Below, in pieces: positions 16,864 to 25,142 of a DNA stretch of 64,000 bases. Each line of letters starts with the position of its first letter. The first letter of the stretch is position 1. This stretch comes from Bacillota bacterium. Lineage in GTDB: Bacteria > Bacillota > Clostridia > Lachnospirales > Lachnospiraceae. The position numbers and the translations under genes were made by a program. The DNA lies in contig JAEZLH010000017.1 in NCBI GenBank assembly GCA_023435895.1, positions 558,001-622,000 of the forward strand, given 5' to 3'. The notes under the pieces were generated by a model. That model saw only the letters and a program-made list of their open reading frames with translations, was not told the origin of the DNA and made no database searches.

Positions 16864-17349
16864 ATGAAAGCAAACGGAACAGTACACAAATATGGTGATA
16901 ATGTAGATACAGATGTAATTATTCCTGCTCGTTACTTAAACTCCTCCGATCCGAAAGAGTTGGCGGAAAAATGTATGATTGATATTGACACTGATTTCGT
17001 GAAAAGAGTAAAAAGTGGCGATATCATGGTGGCTAATAAGAATTTTGGCTGTGGTTCTTCTAGAGAGCATGCACCGATTGCTATTAAAGCATCGGGAATC
17101 AGTTGTGTCATTGCAGAGACTTTTGCAAGAATCTTCTATCGCAATGCGATTAACATCGGTCTTCCGATTATAGAATGTCCTGAAGCTGCTAAGGAGATCA
17201 AAGCAGGAGATCAGGTGGAGATTGATTTTGACAATGGTATGATTTACGACCGAACCAAGGGTACTCAGTATCAGGGGCAGGCATTCCCGGAATTCATGCA
17301 AAAAATTATTAAAGCCGAGGGTTTGATTAACTATATTAATAATAAGTAA
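16864..17349 (+). CDS. leuD: 3-isopropylmalate dehydratase small subunit
   Basis: 161 residues, matching the short LeuD partner of 420-residue LeuC proteins. It carries the swivelling aconitase domain 4: KYGDNVDTDVIIPARYL at the N-terminus and the substrate loop NFGCGSSREHAPIAIKASG. The C-terminus GLINYINNK is usual for this subfamily. GGAGG precedes the ATG. Last gene of the operon, followed by a strong terminator. Confidence 0.95.
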   Translation: MKANGTVHKYGDNVDTDVIIPARYLNSSDPKELAEKCMIDIDTDFVKRVKSGDIMVANKNFGCGSSREHAPIAIKASGISCVIAETFARIFYRNAINIGLPIIECPEAAKEIKAGDQVEIDFDNGMIYDRTKGTQYQGQAFPEFMQKIIKAEGLINYINNK

Positions 17350-17369
17350 TATTAAGCAAATATAGCAAA

Positions 17370-17421
17370 AAATAAAGCAAGGATACTGTTTGGAGGCGGA
17401 CAGTATCCTTGCTTTATTTTT
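17370..17421 (+). terminator. leuBCD terminator
   Basis: AATAAAGCAAGGATACTGT pairs with ACAGTATCCTTGCTTTATT around a ten-base loop, followed by a T-run. Very stable, probably bidirectional. Confidence 0.9.
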
Positions 17422-17669
17422 TGGATCTGTGTAAACCATTTGGATGAAATATTTAATTCTTGAGAGGATAAGCTTATTTGATTTATAATCTTTTGGATCA
17501 TACATAACTATTATTCGACGATGTAATATAATCTACAATGTAAAAATGTTTGCAAAGCTAACTTCCGTACTATAATTTGAAAAAGTAACTTCCACCTTTG
17601 GGGATTGGGGAGAAAGTTAACTTTTCAATCGGGATGATGTAAAAATATAGAAATTAATCAAGTTAAACA

Positions 17670-17698
17670 TTGACTTTAGAGTGAGTTTGCTTTATGAT
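17670..17698 (+). promoter_or_regulatory. Promoter upstream of the nucleotidyltransferase
   Basis: TTGACT (17670-17675), a 17-base spacer and TATGAT (17693-17698). TTTAGAGT just after the -35 box is repeated inverted as ACTCTAAA about 35 bases later. Confidence 0.55.
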
Positions 17699-17759
17699 AA
17701 ATACAAGATTGACTCTAAATGATAAAGTAATAACGAAATTAATTTAACTTGTAAATTCG

Positions 17760-17815
17760 AGGAGGAATTCCAAAATGCATTTGGCATTTGGAAGACCTCC
17801 TTATTTTTATTTCTT
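17760..17815 (+). terminator. Hairpin with T-rich tail that hides a ribosome site
   Basis: AGGAGGAATTCCAAA (17760-17774) pairs with TTTGGAAGACCTCCT (17787-17801) at 13 of 15 positions, followed by TATTTTTATTTCTT. The left arm contains a perfect ribosome site and the loop begins with an ATG. It can act as a terminator/attenuator or as a block to translation of an upstream start. It lies about 60 bases after the promoter. Confidence 0.6.
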
Positions 17816-17828
17816 GTATTGGAGTGAT

Positions 17829-18482
17829 ATGATGAAGCATCAAGAACTACTGAAAAAGATTATACCTATGTTAAAAGCGGATAACTCAATTACAGCAGTA
17901 ATGTTAATGGGCTCGGTAGCTGCTGAGACGGAAAACCAATACTCCGATTTGAATTTATTTATACTTGGAGGAAAGAATAAACTACAGTCAGAAATAATGG
18001 ATGATATCATGGTAGAGTATTTATATTTTACGCCGGAAGCAGCACAATCAAAATTAGATAAATACGGTACGGAGGTTTATCGTTATTTAGGAAGCAAAAT
18101 CATCTATGATATGGATGGGAGGCTGATTAAACTGATGAGAAACGCTATGAATAAATATAAAAAGTATAAATCGGCTGATAAGGAAAAATTAGAACTGAGA
18201 ATATGGCTTTACAATGCCCGTTCTAAGATAAAGGCTGCTGCAGAGCTTCAGGATAGACTGAAAGTGGATTATGTAACTTCCGCAACTACAGACAAAATTA
18301 TAGAATCTGTTTTTGCTATTAACGATGTCCCTTTACCCCCAATCAGCAGAATGTTTCATGAGTTACAAAATCTAAAACATATACCGGAGCCTGACTGGTT
18401 TGAGAATCTATTTAATCGAAATACATCTAGAAGAACAGAAGTAAGTATCAGTGCAATTGAATGGGCACTGGATTTATTATAA
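17829..18482 (+). CDS. Nucleotidyltransferase-fold protein
   Basis: 217 residues. An N-terminal nucleotidyltransferase fold (VMLMGSVAAETENQYSDLNLFIL) matches GSxAxG..SDxDL of DNA polymerase beta-like enzymes. Here the second aspartate is asparagine (SDLNL), which may cut metal-dependent catalysis. A helical C-terminal half (LELRIWLYNARSKIKAAAEL) resembles aminoglycoside adenylyltransferase-like proteins. The start at 17829 follows GGAG. An in-frame ATG at 17775 with perfect AGGAGG is possible but lies inside the terminator-like hairpin. Substrate unknown. Confidence 0.7.
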   Translation: MMKHQELLKKIIPMLKADNSITAVMLMGSVAAETENQYSDLNLFILGGKNKLQSEIMDDIMVEYLYFTPEAAQSKLDKYGTEVYRYLGSKIIYDMDGRLIKLMRNAMNKYKKYKSADKEKLELRIWLYNARSKIKAAAELQDRLKVDYVTSATTDKIIESVFAINDVPLPPISRMFHELQNLKHIPEPDWFENLFNRNTSRRTEVSISAIEWALDLL

Positions 18483-18565
18483 ACACCAAAGGATTAGGAA
18501 TGTAACATTTTCCGTCGCTATTACATAATTATAAATAGAACTTCTTATAGGTGATGGTAAGAGAG

Positions 18566-19750
18566 ATGTTTCATACGATTGATTATACAATTAGACCATA
18601 TGATACAATATGGATGCTGGCACAAGTATTTAATACCACAGTTGATGCAATCATGGAATTGAACAGGGGAATTGATCCTAGAAAGCTCGATATTGGTCAG
18701 GTTATTAAAATTAAGCCGGATTATCAAAAGCATGCAGCAGTAAAGGGAATGGCTTATTCGGTCTACCCGATGGACATGGGTAATACAGGAACAACGAATG
18801 GGACGCGTCCCACTCAAAGAGATAATCGAGGACAGTCAAACCAGATGCCTAGAAATAATCAGAGGCAGATGAATAATCAAACTCCAATGAACAATGGAAG
18901 CCAAATGAATAATCAAGCTCCAATGAATAATGGAAGCCAAATGAATAATCAAGCTCCAATGAACAATGGAAGACCGATGAATAACCAAACTCCAATGAAT
19001 AATGGAAGCCAAATGAATAATCAAGCTCCAATGAACAATGGAAGCCCCATGAATAACCAAGCTCCAATGAACAATGGAAGCCCGATGAATAATCAAACTC
19101 CAATGAACAATGGAAGCCCGATGAATAATCAAGCACCAATGAATAATTCTGGTGATGGATATAGCTGGGGTGAGTGGTATGAGTCAGGTTTCATGCAGGA
19201 TAACCCGGAGATGGAGCAGATGGCTGATTTGACGAATTATTTTCGTGTCCTGTGGCTGGAGCATGTGCTTTGGACTAGATTAGCAGTTATGGGAATACTG
19301 AATAATCTTCCGGAAACTCCTCAGATTGTGGATAGACTGATGCGTAATCCCGCTGATTTTGCAAAAGCATTGGAGGTTTATTATGGTGAAGAAGCTGCGG
19401 ATCAGTTTATGCAATTAATGACGGATCACTTAACGATTGCAGCAGAGCTTTTCCAAGCAGAGAAGGAAGGTAATAGAACGGCTTACGATGATGCAAATCA
19501 GAGATGGCACGAAAATGCTGAAAAGATTGCAGAATTTTTGAGCTCATTAAATCCTTACTGGCATGAAGATGATTGGAGCGCCATGATGAATGAACATTTG
19601 GAGCTGCTTTCAGATAATGTGAAACAGATGATTGATGGACAATACGAAGAAAGTACCAATGGATTCGATAATATAGAGATGCAGGCTTTAGAGATGGCAG
19701 ATATGATGGCTGACGGAATTATGCGTCAATTCTCCGGATTTGAAGATTAA
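18566..19750 (+). CDS. LysM protein with Met-Asn-Asn repeats and helical C-terminal domain
   Basis: 394 residues. An N-terminal LysM domain (IDYTIRPYDTIWMLAQVFNT, IMELNRGIDPRKLDIGQVIKI) has no signal peptide, as in LysM proteins of spore or cortex layers. Residues about 100-198 are eight 12-residue repeats, MNNQ(A/T)PMNNGS(Q/P). The last 180 residues are helical with conserved-looking acidic and His residues (LTNYFRVLWLEHVLWTRLAVMGIL, MTDHLTIAAELFQAEK, WHENAEKIAEFL), resembling a four-helix bundle. The start is uncertain: GTG 18551, ATG 18554 and ATG 18566 are in frame. 18566 is chosen for its better upstream spacing. Confidence 0.72.
   Translation: MFHTIDYTIRPYDTIWMLAQVFNTTVDAIMELNRGIDPRKLDIGQVIKIKPDYQKHAAVKGMAYSVYPMDMGNTGTTNGTRPTQRDNRGQSNQMPRNNQRQMNNQTPMNNGSQMNNQAPMNNGSQMNNQAPMNNGRPMNNQTPMNNGSQMNNQAPMNNGSPMNNQAPMNNGSPMNNQTPMNNGSPMNNQAPMNNSGDGYSWGEWYESGFMQDNPEMEQMADLTNYFRVLWLEHVLWTRLAVMGILNNLPETPQIVDRLMRNPADFAKALEVYYGEEAADQFMQLMTDHLTIAAELFQAEKEGNRTAYDDANQRWHENAEKIAEFLSSLNPYWHEDDWSAMMNEHLELLSDNVKQMIDGQYEESTNGFDNIEMQALEMADMMADGIMRQFSGFED
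18869..19156 (+). repeat. Eight tandem 36-bp coding repeats
   Basis: Each unit encodes a 12-residue MNNQ(A/T)PMNNGS(Q/P) block. Units are near-identical at the DNA level, so copy number can change by slippage without breaking the frame. Confidence 0.9.
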
Positions 19751-19805
19751 AAATATAATTTTAAAAATTATTCCATCCTGAAAATGATGTATGAATCTTA
19801 TAAGC

Positions 19806-19828
19806 GTTACAGATAATAAAACTGTAAC
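19806..19828. promoter_or_regulatory. Inverted repeat upstream of the DUF1540 gene
   Basis: GTTACAG and CTGTAAC form perfect seven-base arms nine bases apart. AATCTTAT occurs on both sides. Could be an operator or a short stem. There is no T-run. Confidence 0.4.
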
Positions 19829-19854
19829 AGAATCTTATGATGGAGGGAATAAAT

Positions 19855-20034
19855 ATGTCAATCAAAAAAATGGATAAACCAAATGAAGGCGTGAGATGTG
19901 TTGTTAATACCTGTGAGTATTATATGAATGGAGATCACTGTGCAGCAGAAAAAATCAGTGTCGAACCCAGAAACGCACATCAGTCAGACGAGACCGATTG
20001 TTCCACCTTTGAACGCAAGGATCAAACATTCTAA
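19855..20034 (+). CDS. DUF1540 small cysteine protein
   Basis: 59 residues with the DUF1540 pattern: CVVNTCEYYMNGDHCAAEKISV, then a late CSTF. Four cysteines are likely zinc ligands. Clostridial homologues are abundant and often linked to sporulation, but the role is unknown. GGAGGG eight bases before the ATG at 19855 sets the start. Single gene with its own terminator. Confidence 0.85.
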   Translation: MSIKKMDKPNEGVRCVVNTCEYYMNGDHCAAEKISVEPRNAHQSDETDCSTFERKDQTF

Positions 20035-20071
20035 TTTTTATCGGTTAATCCTAGGTTGATGATTAAAAATT

Positions 20072-20107
20072 TAAGGGTGCTGCAAGCTGCAGCACCCTTA
20101 TTAATTA
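20072..20107. terminator. Bidirectional terminator
   Basis: TAAGGGTGCTGCA and TGCAGCACCCTTA form a perfect 13-bp stem with a three-base loop between the converging DUF1540 and AI-2E family genes. T-runs lie on each side. Confidence 0.88.
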
Positions 20108-21178
20108 TTTTTCTGGTTTTTTAAATAATCGTATGGTTCCTTCTTCATTAAGCTTTAGCAGTAAGGTTGCAATAATCGGTAATGAGAATAATCCCAAAAC
20201 TCCCATGAGCTGAGCACCAATATACATTAGAATAAGAGTAACAATTGGATGTAAGCCGATTTGCTGACCAACAATTCTCGGTTCCAAAATCTGTCGTACT
20301 GCAGTGATTACAATGTATAAAATAAGCATACCGATACCGACTTTGGTATTACCAATGATAAAGGAAATAATAGCCCAAGGAAGAATTACTGCACCGGTTC
20401 CAAGGATAGGCATAATATCAATTACCGCCACAAGGATACCGAAGAAAAGAGGATTTGGAATTCCGATAATCCAAAAGCCCAAGGATAACTCCACAAACGT
20501 AATGGAGATAATTGCAGAATAAGCACGGATAAATTTACCGATTGTTCCGATTCCATTATCTTTAATACGTAATAGCATATCACGGCGTTCACCCTTAAAT
20601 TGGTAGGTAATGAAGCGGGTGATGCGATAATAATCAATTGTAAAGAAGAACGAGGATACAATCGTAAAAATTAACTTAATTAATAAGTTGGGAACCATTC
20701 CGGCAATATTAGTAATAAAAGCTAAAATCGAGGAAGAAGCATTTGATATAAAACTAAATATCTTCGGGTTAAAATCATTCATAAAGTCGTCTATATAAAC
20801 TTTCATATCCGGAAATTGATTTGATATACTGGAGGCCAGTTTTTCAATCGCTGGACGGACTGTATTTTCATAAAACGTAGGTACATTACCAACTAAATTT
20901 CCAACAAAATTAATGATTTTAAAGCCAAGGATGAAAATTAAATAACCTAGAGCAATATAAAAAACTATTAATATCAGAATGGATATGAGGGAACGGGGTG
21001 CTTTTGATTTTGTCTGCACATAATCAATTAAACGCCGAAAAGATACCGCAACAATCATACCAATGACAAAAGGCATCAGTAAGGGGAGAACGTATTTAAT
21101 GCCGATATACCCTAGCCCCAAAATGATTATAATTGTAATTACATGAATGATAAATGCCCTTTGTTTTTCTAATCTCAT
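20105..21178 (-). CDS. AI-2E/UPF0118 family membrane permease
   Basis: 357 residues with about eight membrane segments: two near the N-terminus (IIHVITIIIILGLGYIGIKYVLPLLMPFVIGMIVA), one at about 60-90, and a cluster in the second half with the signature PNPLFFGILVAVIDIMPILGTGAVILPW and IVGQQIGLHPIVTLILMYIGAQLMGVLGLF. Length and motifs fit this family, which includes the sporulation protein YtvI. Substrate not inferable. The ATG at 21178 follows AAGGT; a TTG start 13 codons earlier is less likely. Confidence 0.85.
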   Translation of the reverse strand: MRLEKQRAFIIHVITIIIILGLGYIGIKYVLPLLMPFVIGMIVAVSFRRLIDYVQTKSKAPRSLISILILIVFYIALGYLIFILGFKIINFVGNLVGNVPTFYENTVRPAIEKLASSISNQFPDMKVYIDDFMNDFNPKIFSFISNASSSILAFITNIAGMVPNLLIKLIFTIVSSFFFTIDYYRITRFITYQFKGERRDMLLRIKDNGIGTIGKFIRAYSAIISITFVELSLGFWIIGIPNPLFFGILVAVIDIMPILGTGAVILPWAIISFIIGNTKVGIGMLILYIVITAVRQILEPRIVGQQIGLHPIVTLILMYIGAQLMGVLGLFSLPIIATLLLKLNEEGTIRLFKKPEK

Positions 21179-21227
21179 ATTTACCTTGCCCTTCTTAGTG
21201 AAAATCTCTTGTGTCAATTATTACCAA

Positions 21228-21848
21228 TTATGAATTTTTCATAACAATGGTTTCAATAATATTTGCGACATCTTCACAATTATCGGCACATCTCTCAAGA
21301 CGTTGAAGTATTTCGGTCCAAGTCATCAGTTCAATGGGATCCTTTGAAGTCTGGTAAAGATTACGCATAATATCAATATACAACGAATCACCGATTTCTT
21401 CAAGTCGATTTACTTCAATAATATAATCATGTAACTTTTTAGAGGATTTCCAATTCTTAAATTCTTCCAAAGCCTCATCCATTGCCTTTGTGCAAGATAC
21501 CAAAAGTTCAGTGAATTTCAGTGCTTCGGGACGAATTGTCTGAATATTAAACATGTCTACGAAAATCAATACATCCTCAAGACTATCCGTAACATCATCG
21601 ATTTCCTGAGTAAGGCTTGTAATGTCTTCACTTTCAATGGGTGGAAGGAATTCTTTCAGCAGACGATTCATGATATCATGTTTTGCATTATCAGCACTAT
21701 GTTCGATATCATGCGCTTTTTTCACTCTAGTTGAGATATCGGATGGGTCAAAGTTGCTTAAGGTTTCGTGAAGGCTGATTGCCAGTTTGTGTGAATATTT
21801 TGAGAGATTTGCGAAAGCGTCAAAGTAGTTAAAGTTATTTTTCTTCAT
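21228..21848 (-). CDS. DUF47 (PhoU-like) phosphate transport accessory protein
   Basis: 206 residues, all-helical, of the DUF47/TIGR00153 family related to PhoU: AISLHETLSNFDPSDISTRVKKAHDIEHSADNAKHDIMNRL, EDITSLTQEIDDVTDSLEDVLIF, LERCADNCEDVANIIETIVMKN. The acidic EHSAD/DIxD motifs bind metals in relatives. It follows the pit gene by 30 bases on the same strand, the usual pairing, and is thought to control the Pit transporter. AAAGGATG precedes the ATG. Confidence 0.9.
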   Translation of the reverse strand: MKKNNFNYFDAFANLSKYSHKLAISLHETLSNFDPSDISTRVKKAHDIEHSADNAKHDIMNRLLKEFLPPIESEDITSLTQEIDDVTDSLEDVLIFVDMFNIQTIRPEALKFTELLVSCTKAMDEALEEFKNWKSSKKLHDYIIEVNRLEEIGDSLYIDIMRNLYQTSKDPIELMTWTEILQRLERCADNCEDVANIIETIVMKNS

Positions 21849-21878
21849 GGGTTTTTACATCCTTTCCTATTTGAATAA

Positions 21879-22922
21879 TTATAAGAATAAATACATGAAT
21901 AGTTGTGCCATAATGAAGGATAATAGTCCGCAGCCCGGGAAGGTTAAAATCCAGGCAATTACCATTTCCCTTACGACTGCCCAATTAACGGAGGAGAGCT
22001 TTTTGGAAGCACCTACACCCATAATTGCTGTAGTCTTTGTATGTGTTGTACTTACAGGGATACCTTGTGCTGTAGCAAGATACAAACAGATAGAAGCGGC
22101 AACATCTGCAGAAAATCCCTGGGGTTTATTCAACTTTACCATATCCAAACCAACGGTTTTAATGATTTTATATCCACCAATGGAGGTTCCGAGGGTCATA
22201 ATGGAAGAAACAAGTACAATCAACCAGAAGGGAACGATCATTTTTGCTTCGGTTTGACCGTTAGCCAAGAAGATACCGAGTATAAATACACCCATAAACT
22301 TCAGACCGTCCTGTGCACCATGCATAAATGCCATCATTGCGCCTCCGGCAACCTGACCGCCCTGAAAAGCCTTATTTGTTTTACGCTTGTCCATATTTTT
22401 GCATACATAGTTGACAATTTTGTTAATGATAAAGCCAAGGCCAAAGCCAAGTACAGTGGATAATCCAAGACCGTAGATAATCTTGATCCATTGATCGAAA
22501 TTAATACCTTTTCCCCCTTGTAAAGCAATGGCTGCACCGGTAACACCGGCGATCAGCGCATGGGATTCACTGGTCGGAATTCCGAAGTACCATGCAGCGG
22601 TAGCCCAGATTACAATAGCGAATAAAGCAGCACATAGCGCAATTAATGCGTAGTCTGTTTTATCTCCAAAGTCAACCATGTTATATATGGTTTGAGCCAC
22701 GGACTTGTTGATAATTGACATAGTAAATACACCGAGAAAATTAAATACTGCTGCCATCATAACAGCCTGTTTCGGTCTGATTGCACGAGTGGATACACAG
22801 GTAGCAATCGCATTAGGTGCATCAGTCCAACCATTTACCAGAATAACGCCAAGAACCAGCAGAGTGGTTATGAACAGTACAGGACTTGATGTTACCTGAT
22901 GCAGGAAATTGAAAAACGTCAT
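21879..22922 (-). CDS. pit: Inorganic phosphate transporter, PiT family
   Basis: 347 residues with about ten membrane segments. The PiT signature is duplicated: VNGWTDAPNAIATCVSTRAI near residue 30 and a second copy in the C-terminal half (SADVAASICLYLATAQGIPVSTTHTKTTAIMGVGASK). WYFGIPTSESHALIAGVTGA is the central family motif. PiT proteins import metal-phosphate driven by protons or sodium. AGGAGG seven bases before the ATG. It leads the pit-DUF47 operon, and a Pho-box-like array lies about 155 bases upstream. Confidence 0.93.
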   Translation of the reverse strand: MTFFNFLHQVTSSPVLFITTLLVLGVILVNGWTDAPNAIATCVSTRAIRPKQAVMMAAVFNFLGVFTMSIINKSVAQTIYNMVDFGDKTDYALIALCAALFAIVIWATAAWYFGIPTSESHALIAGVTGAAIALQGGKGINFDQWIKIIYGLGLSTVLGFGLGFIINKIVNYVCKNMDKRKTNKAFQGGQVAGGAMMAFMHGAQDGLKFMGVFILGIFLANGQTEAKMIVPFWLIVLVSSIMTLGTSIGGYKIIKTVGLDMVKLNKPQGFSADVAASICLYLATAQGIPVSTTHTKTTAIMGVGASKKLSSVNWAVVREMVIAWILTFPGCGLLSFIMAQLFMYLFL

Positions 22923-23075
22923 GTTCGCGCCTCCTATTTAACGGAAAATAAATTGATTTTATAACCTATGAATGGTCAATCAAACAAATTTTATCATTAA
23001 TAAAAGACATAATCAATCATAATTTACATGAATTTATCACGAAATTTACTTACATAAGGTTAAATGCATATAAAA

Positions 23076-23103
23076 TTCACATTGATTTTACATAAAATTC
23101 ACA
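23076..23103 (-). promoter_or_regulatory. Pho-box-like direct repeats upstream of pit
   Basis: TTCACA (23076), TTTACA (23087) and TTCACA (23098) recur at exactly 11-bp spacing. PhoP of Bacillus binds TTAACA-like hexamers with that period. The array lies about 155 bases before the pit start codon and further from ilvD, so pit is the likely target. Confidence 0.55.
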
Positions 23104-23130
23104 TAACTTGCTTATGGGAATATATTACAT

Positions 23131-23145
23131 GATTTTCTGAGAAGT
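23131..23145. promoter_or_regulatory. Possible CodY-type site
   Basis: GATTTTCTGAGAAGT matches the CodY consensus AATTTTCWGAAAATT at 12 of 15 positions. It is about 180 bases before the ilvD promoter. ilv genes are CodY targets in other Firmicutes. Weak on its own in AT-rich DNA. Confidence 0.3.
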
Positions 23146-23307
23146 TTTTTGTATTTACTTTGCATATGAGCAAGATAGGATTATAATTATCTATATTATA
23201 ATAGGTAGAAGTTCCGCAGAGATTTTTGGATTACTGATGTAATATGTATAATAAATATGGGAAGGAACGTCAAATTAGTGTGAAATTTGAAAAAGTTTAT
23301 TTATGCA

Positions 23308-23336
23308 TTGATTTTTCATAAAAAATACTTTATTAT
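23308..23336 (+). promoter_or_regulatory. ilvD promoter
   Basis: TTGATT (23308-23313), a 17-base spacer and TATTAT (23331-23336), leaving a leader of about 85 bases. Confidence 0.6.
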
Positions 23337-23428
23337 ATACTGTATTACGTTAAAGTGTTACAACTTATTTTGGTTACTAGAGGTAAGAGTTTTATTATAA
23401 ACTATAATATAAAGAAAAGGTGATAAGA

Positions 23429-25099
23429 ATGAGAAGCGATGCAGTAAAATCAGGAATGCAGCAGGCGCCCCACAGATCATTGTTTAATGCATTGGGGTTA
23501 ACCAAGGAAGAAATGAGAAAGCCGCTGATCGGAATTGTTAGTTCCTATAATGAAATTGTTCCGGGGCATATGAACCTTGACAAAATTGTAGATGCCGTAA
23601 AGCTTGGTGTCGCAATGGCAGGCGGAACCCCGATTGTATTTCCGGCAATTGCAGTCTGTGACGGCATTGCAATGGGTCATCAGGGAATGAAATATTCCCT
23701 TGTAACCAGAGATCTTATTGCCGATTCTACCGAAGCGATGGCAATGGCTCATCAATTTGACGCACTTGTTATGGTGCCGAATTGTGATAAGAATATACCA
23801 GGGTTATTAATGGCAGCAGCTAGAATTAATATTCCAACAATTTTTGTCAGTGGCGGACCTATGCTTGCGGGTAAAGTTAATGGTCAGAGAACCAGCTTAT
23901 CTTCCTTGTTTGAAGCGGTAGGTGCATATGCAGCCGGCAATATGAGTGAAGAAGAAGTGGAAGAATTCGAGAATAAGGCTTGTGCGACCTGCGGCTCTTG
24001 CTCCGGTATGTATACGGCCAACTCCATGAATTGTCTTACTGAAGTAATCGGTATGGGTCTAAAAGGCAATGGAACGATTCCGGCAGTATATTCCGAAAGA
24101 ATCAGACTTGCAAAACATGCGGGTATGAAGATTATGGAGCTTTATGAAAAGGATATTAAACCAAGGGATATTATGACCAAGGAAGCATTTATGAATGCAC
24201 TAACCGTGGATATGGCACTTGGATGTTCCACCAACACAATGCTTCATTTGCCAGCGATTGCTCATGAGGTAGGCTTTGATCTTAATATCGATATAGCCAA
24301 CGAAGTAAGTGCCAGAACACCAAATCTCTGTCATCTTGCACCGGCAGGTCATACATACATTGAAGATCTGAATGAAGCCGGTGGCGTATATGCAGTTATG
24401 AATGAGTTAAATAAGAAGGGACTCCTGAATATAGATTTAATCACAGCAACCGGCAAAACAGTAGGAGAAAATATTGAGGGCTGTGTGAACAAAGATCCCG
24501 AAGTAATCAGACCCATCGAGAATCCTTATAGTGAGACAGGTGGAATTGCAATTCTTAAAGGTAATCTTGCACCGGACTCCGGTGTAGTGAAGCGTTCCGC
24601 AGTAGCTCCCGAGATGATGAAGCATGAAGGTCCTGCAAGAGTGTTTGATTGTGAAGAGGATGCGATTACAGCCATAAAAGCAGGTAAGATTAATAAAGGT
24701 GATGTTGTTGTTATTCGTTATGAAGGACCAAAGGGCGGACCCGGTATGAGAGAGATGTTGAATCCTACCAGTGCAATTATGGGTATGGGGCTAGGCTCAC
24801 ATGTGGCGTTGATTACCGATGGACGTTTTTCAGGAGCCTCCAGAGGAGCATGTATCGGTCATGTATCACCGGAAGCCGCAGTGGGTGGCAACATTGCATT
24901 GGTGGAAGAAGGAGATATCATTCAAATTGATATTAATAACAATTCCTTGAACTTCGTGGTATCTGATGAAGAGCTGGAAGCCAGAAGAGCAAAATGGCAG
25001 CCGAGAGAACCCAAAATCACAACCGGATATTTATCACGATATGTAGCAATGGTGACAAGCGGTAACCGAGGAGCAATTCTTGAAGTACCGAAGAGATAA
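23429..25099 (+). CDS. ilvD: Dihydroxy-acid dehydratase
   Basis: 556 residues, normal length. It dehydrates 2,3-dihydroxy-isovalerate and -methylvalerate in valine and isoleucine synthesis. Iron-sulfur cysteines are in PNCDKNIPG and CGSCSGMYTANSMNC. Further family motifs are CDGIAMGHQGMKYSL near the N-terminus and GPKGGPGMREML and TDGRFSGASRGACIGHVSPEA near the C-terminus. AAAGGTG lies seven bases before the ATG at 23429. It precedes ilvB by 43 bases on the same strand. ilvC is absent. Confidence 0.96.
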   Translation: MRSDAVKSGMQQAPHRSLFNALGLTKEEMRKPLIGIVSSYNEIVPGHMNLDKIVDAVKLGVAMAGGTPIVFPAIAVCDGIAMGHQGMKYSLVTRDLIADSTEAMAMAHQFDALVMVPNCDKNIPGLLMAAARINIPTIFVSGGPMLAGKVNGQRTSLSSLFEAVGAYAAGNMSEEEVEEFENKACATCGSCSGMYTANSMNCLTEVIGMGLKGNGTIPAVYSERIRLAKHAGMKIMELYEKDIKPRDIMTKEAFMNALTVDMALGCSTNTMLHLPAIAHEVGFDLNIDIANEVSARTPNLCHLAPAGHTYIEDLNEAGGVYAVMNELNKKGLLNIDLITATGKTVGENIEGCVNKDPEVIRPIENPYSETGGIAILKGNLAPDSGVVKRSAVAPEMMKHEGPARVFDCEEDAITAIKAGKINKGDVVVIRYEGPKGGPGMREMLNPTSAIMGMGLGSHVALITDGRFSGASRGACIGHVSPEAAVGGNIALVEEGDIIQIDINNNSLNFVVSDEELEARRAKWQPREPKITTGYLSRYVAMVTSGNRGAILEVPKR

Positions 25100-25142
25100 A
25101 AATATAATTTAAAGGCCACAAGGTGGTGGAATGGAGGCAATG

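Larger units (their letters stand above)
17422..17828 (+). other. Intergenic/leader region before the nucleotidyltransferase
   Basis: AT-rich. Holds the promoter at 17670-17698 and the hairpin at 17760-17815. A minus-strand frame across leuD and this region is a shadow. Confidence 0.5.
22923..23428. other. Divergent pit/ilvD intergenic region, 506 bp
   Basis: Holds the Pho-box-like repeats, a weak CodY-like site and the ilvD promoter (each listed). Otherwise AT-rich with no T-box or riboswitch that I can see. Confidence 0.5.

Noticed and set aside
16936..17505. 189-codon minus-strand frame across leuD
   Set aside because: Shadow of leuD that also crosses the leuBCD terminator.
18836..19139. 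Reverse-strand repetitive frames opposite the Met-Asn-Asn repeats
   Set aside because: They are mirror readings of the 36-bp repeat and have no ribosome site.
18869..19156. CRISPR-like array
   Set aside because: The repeats are contiguous and coding, without unique spacers.
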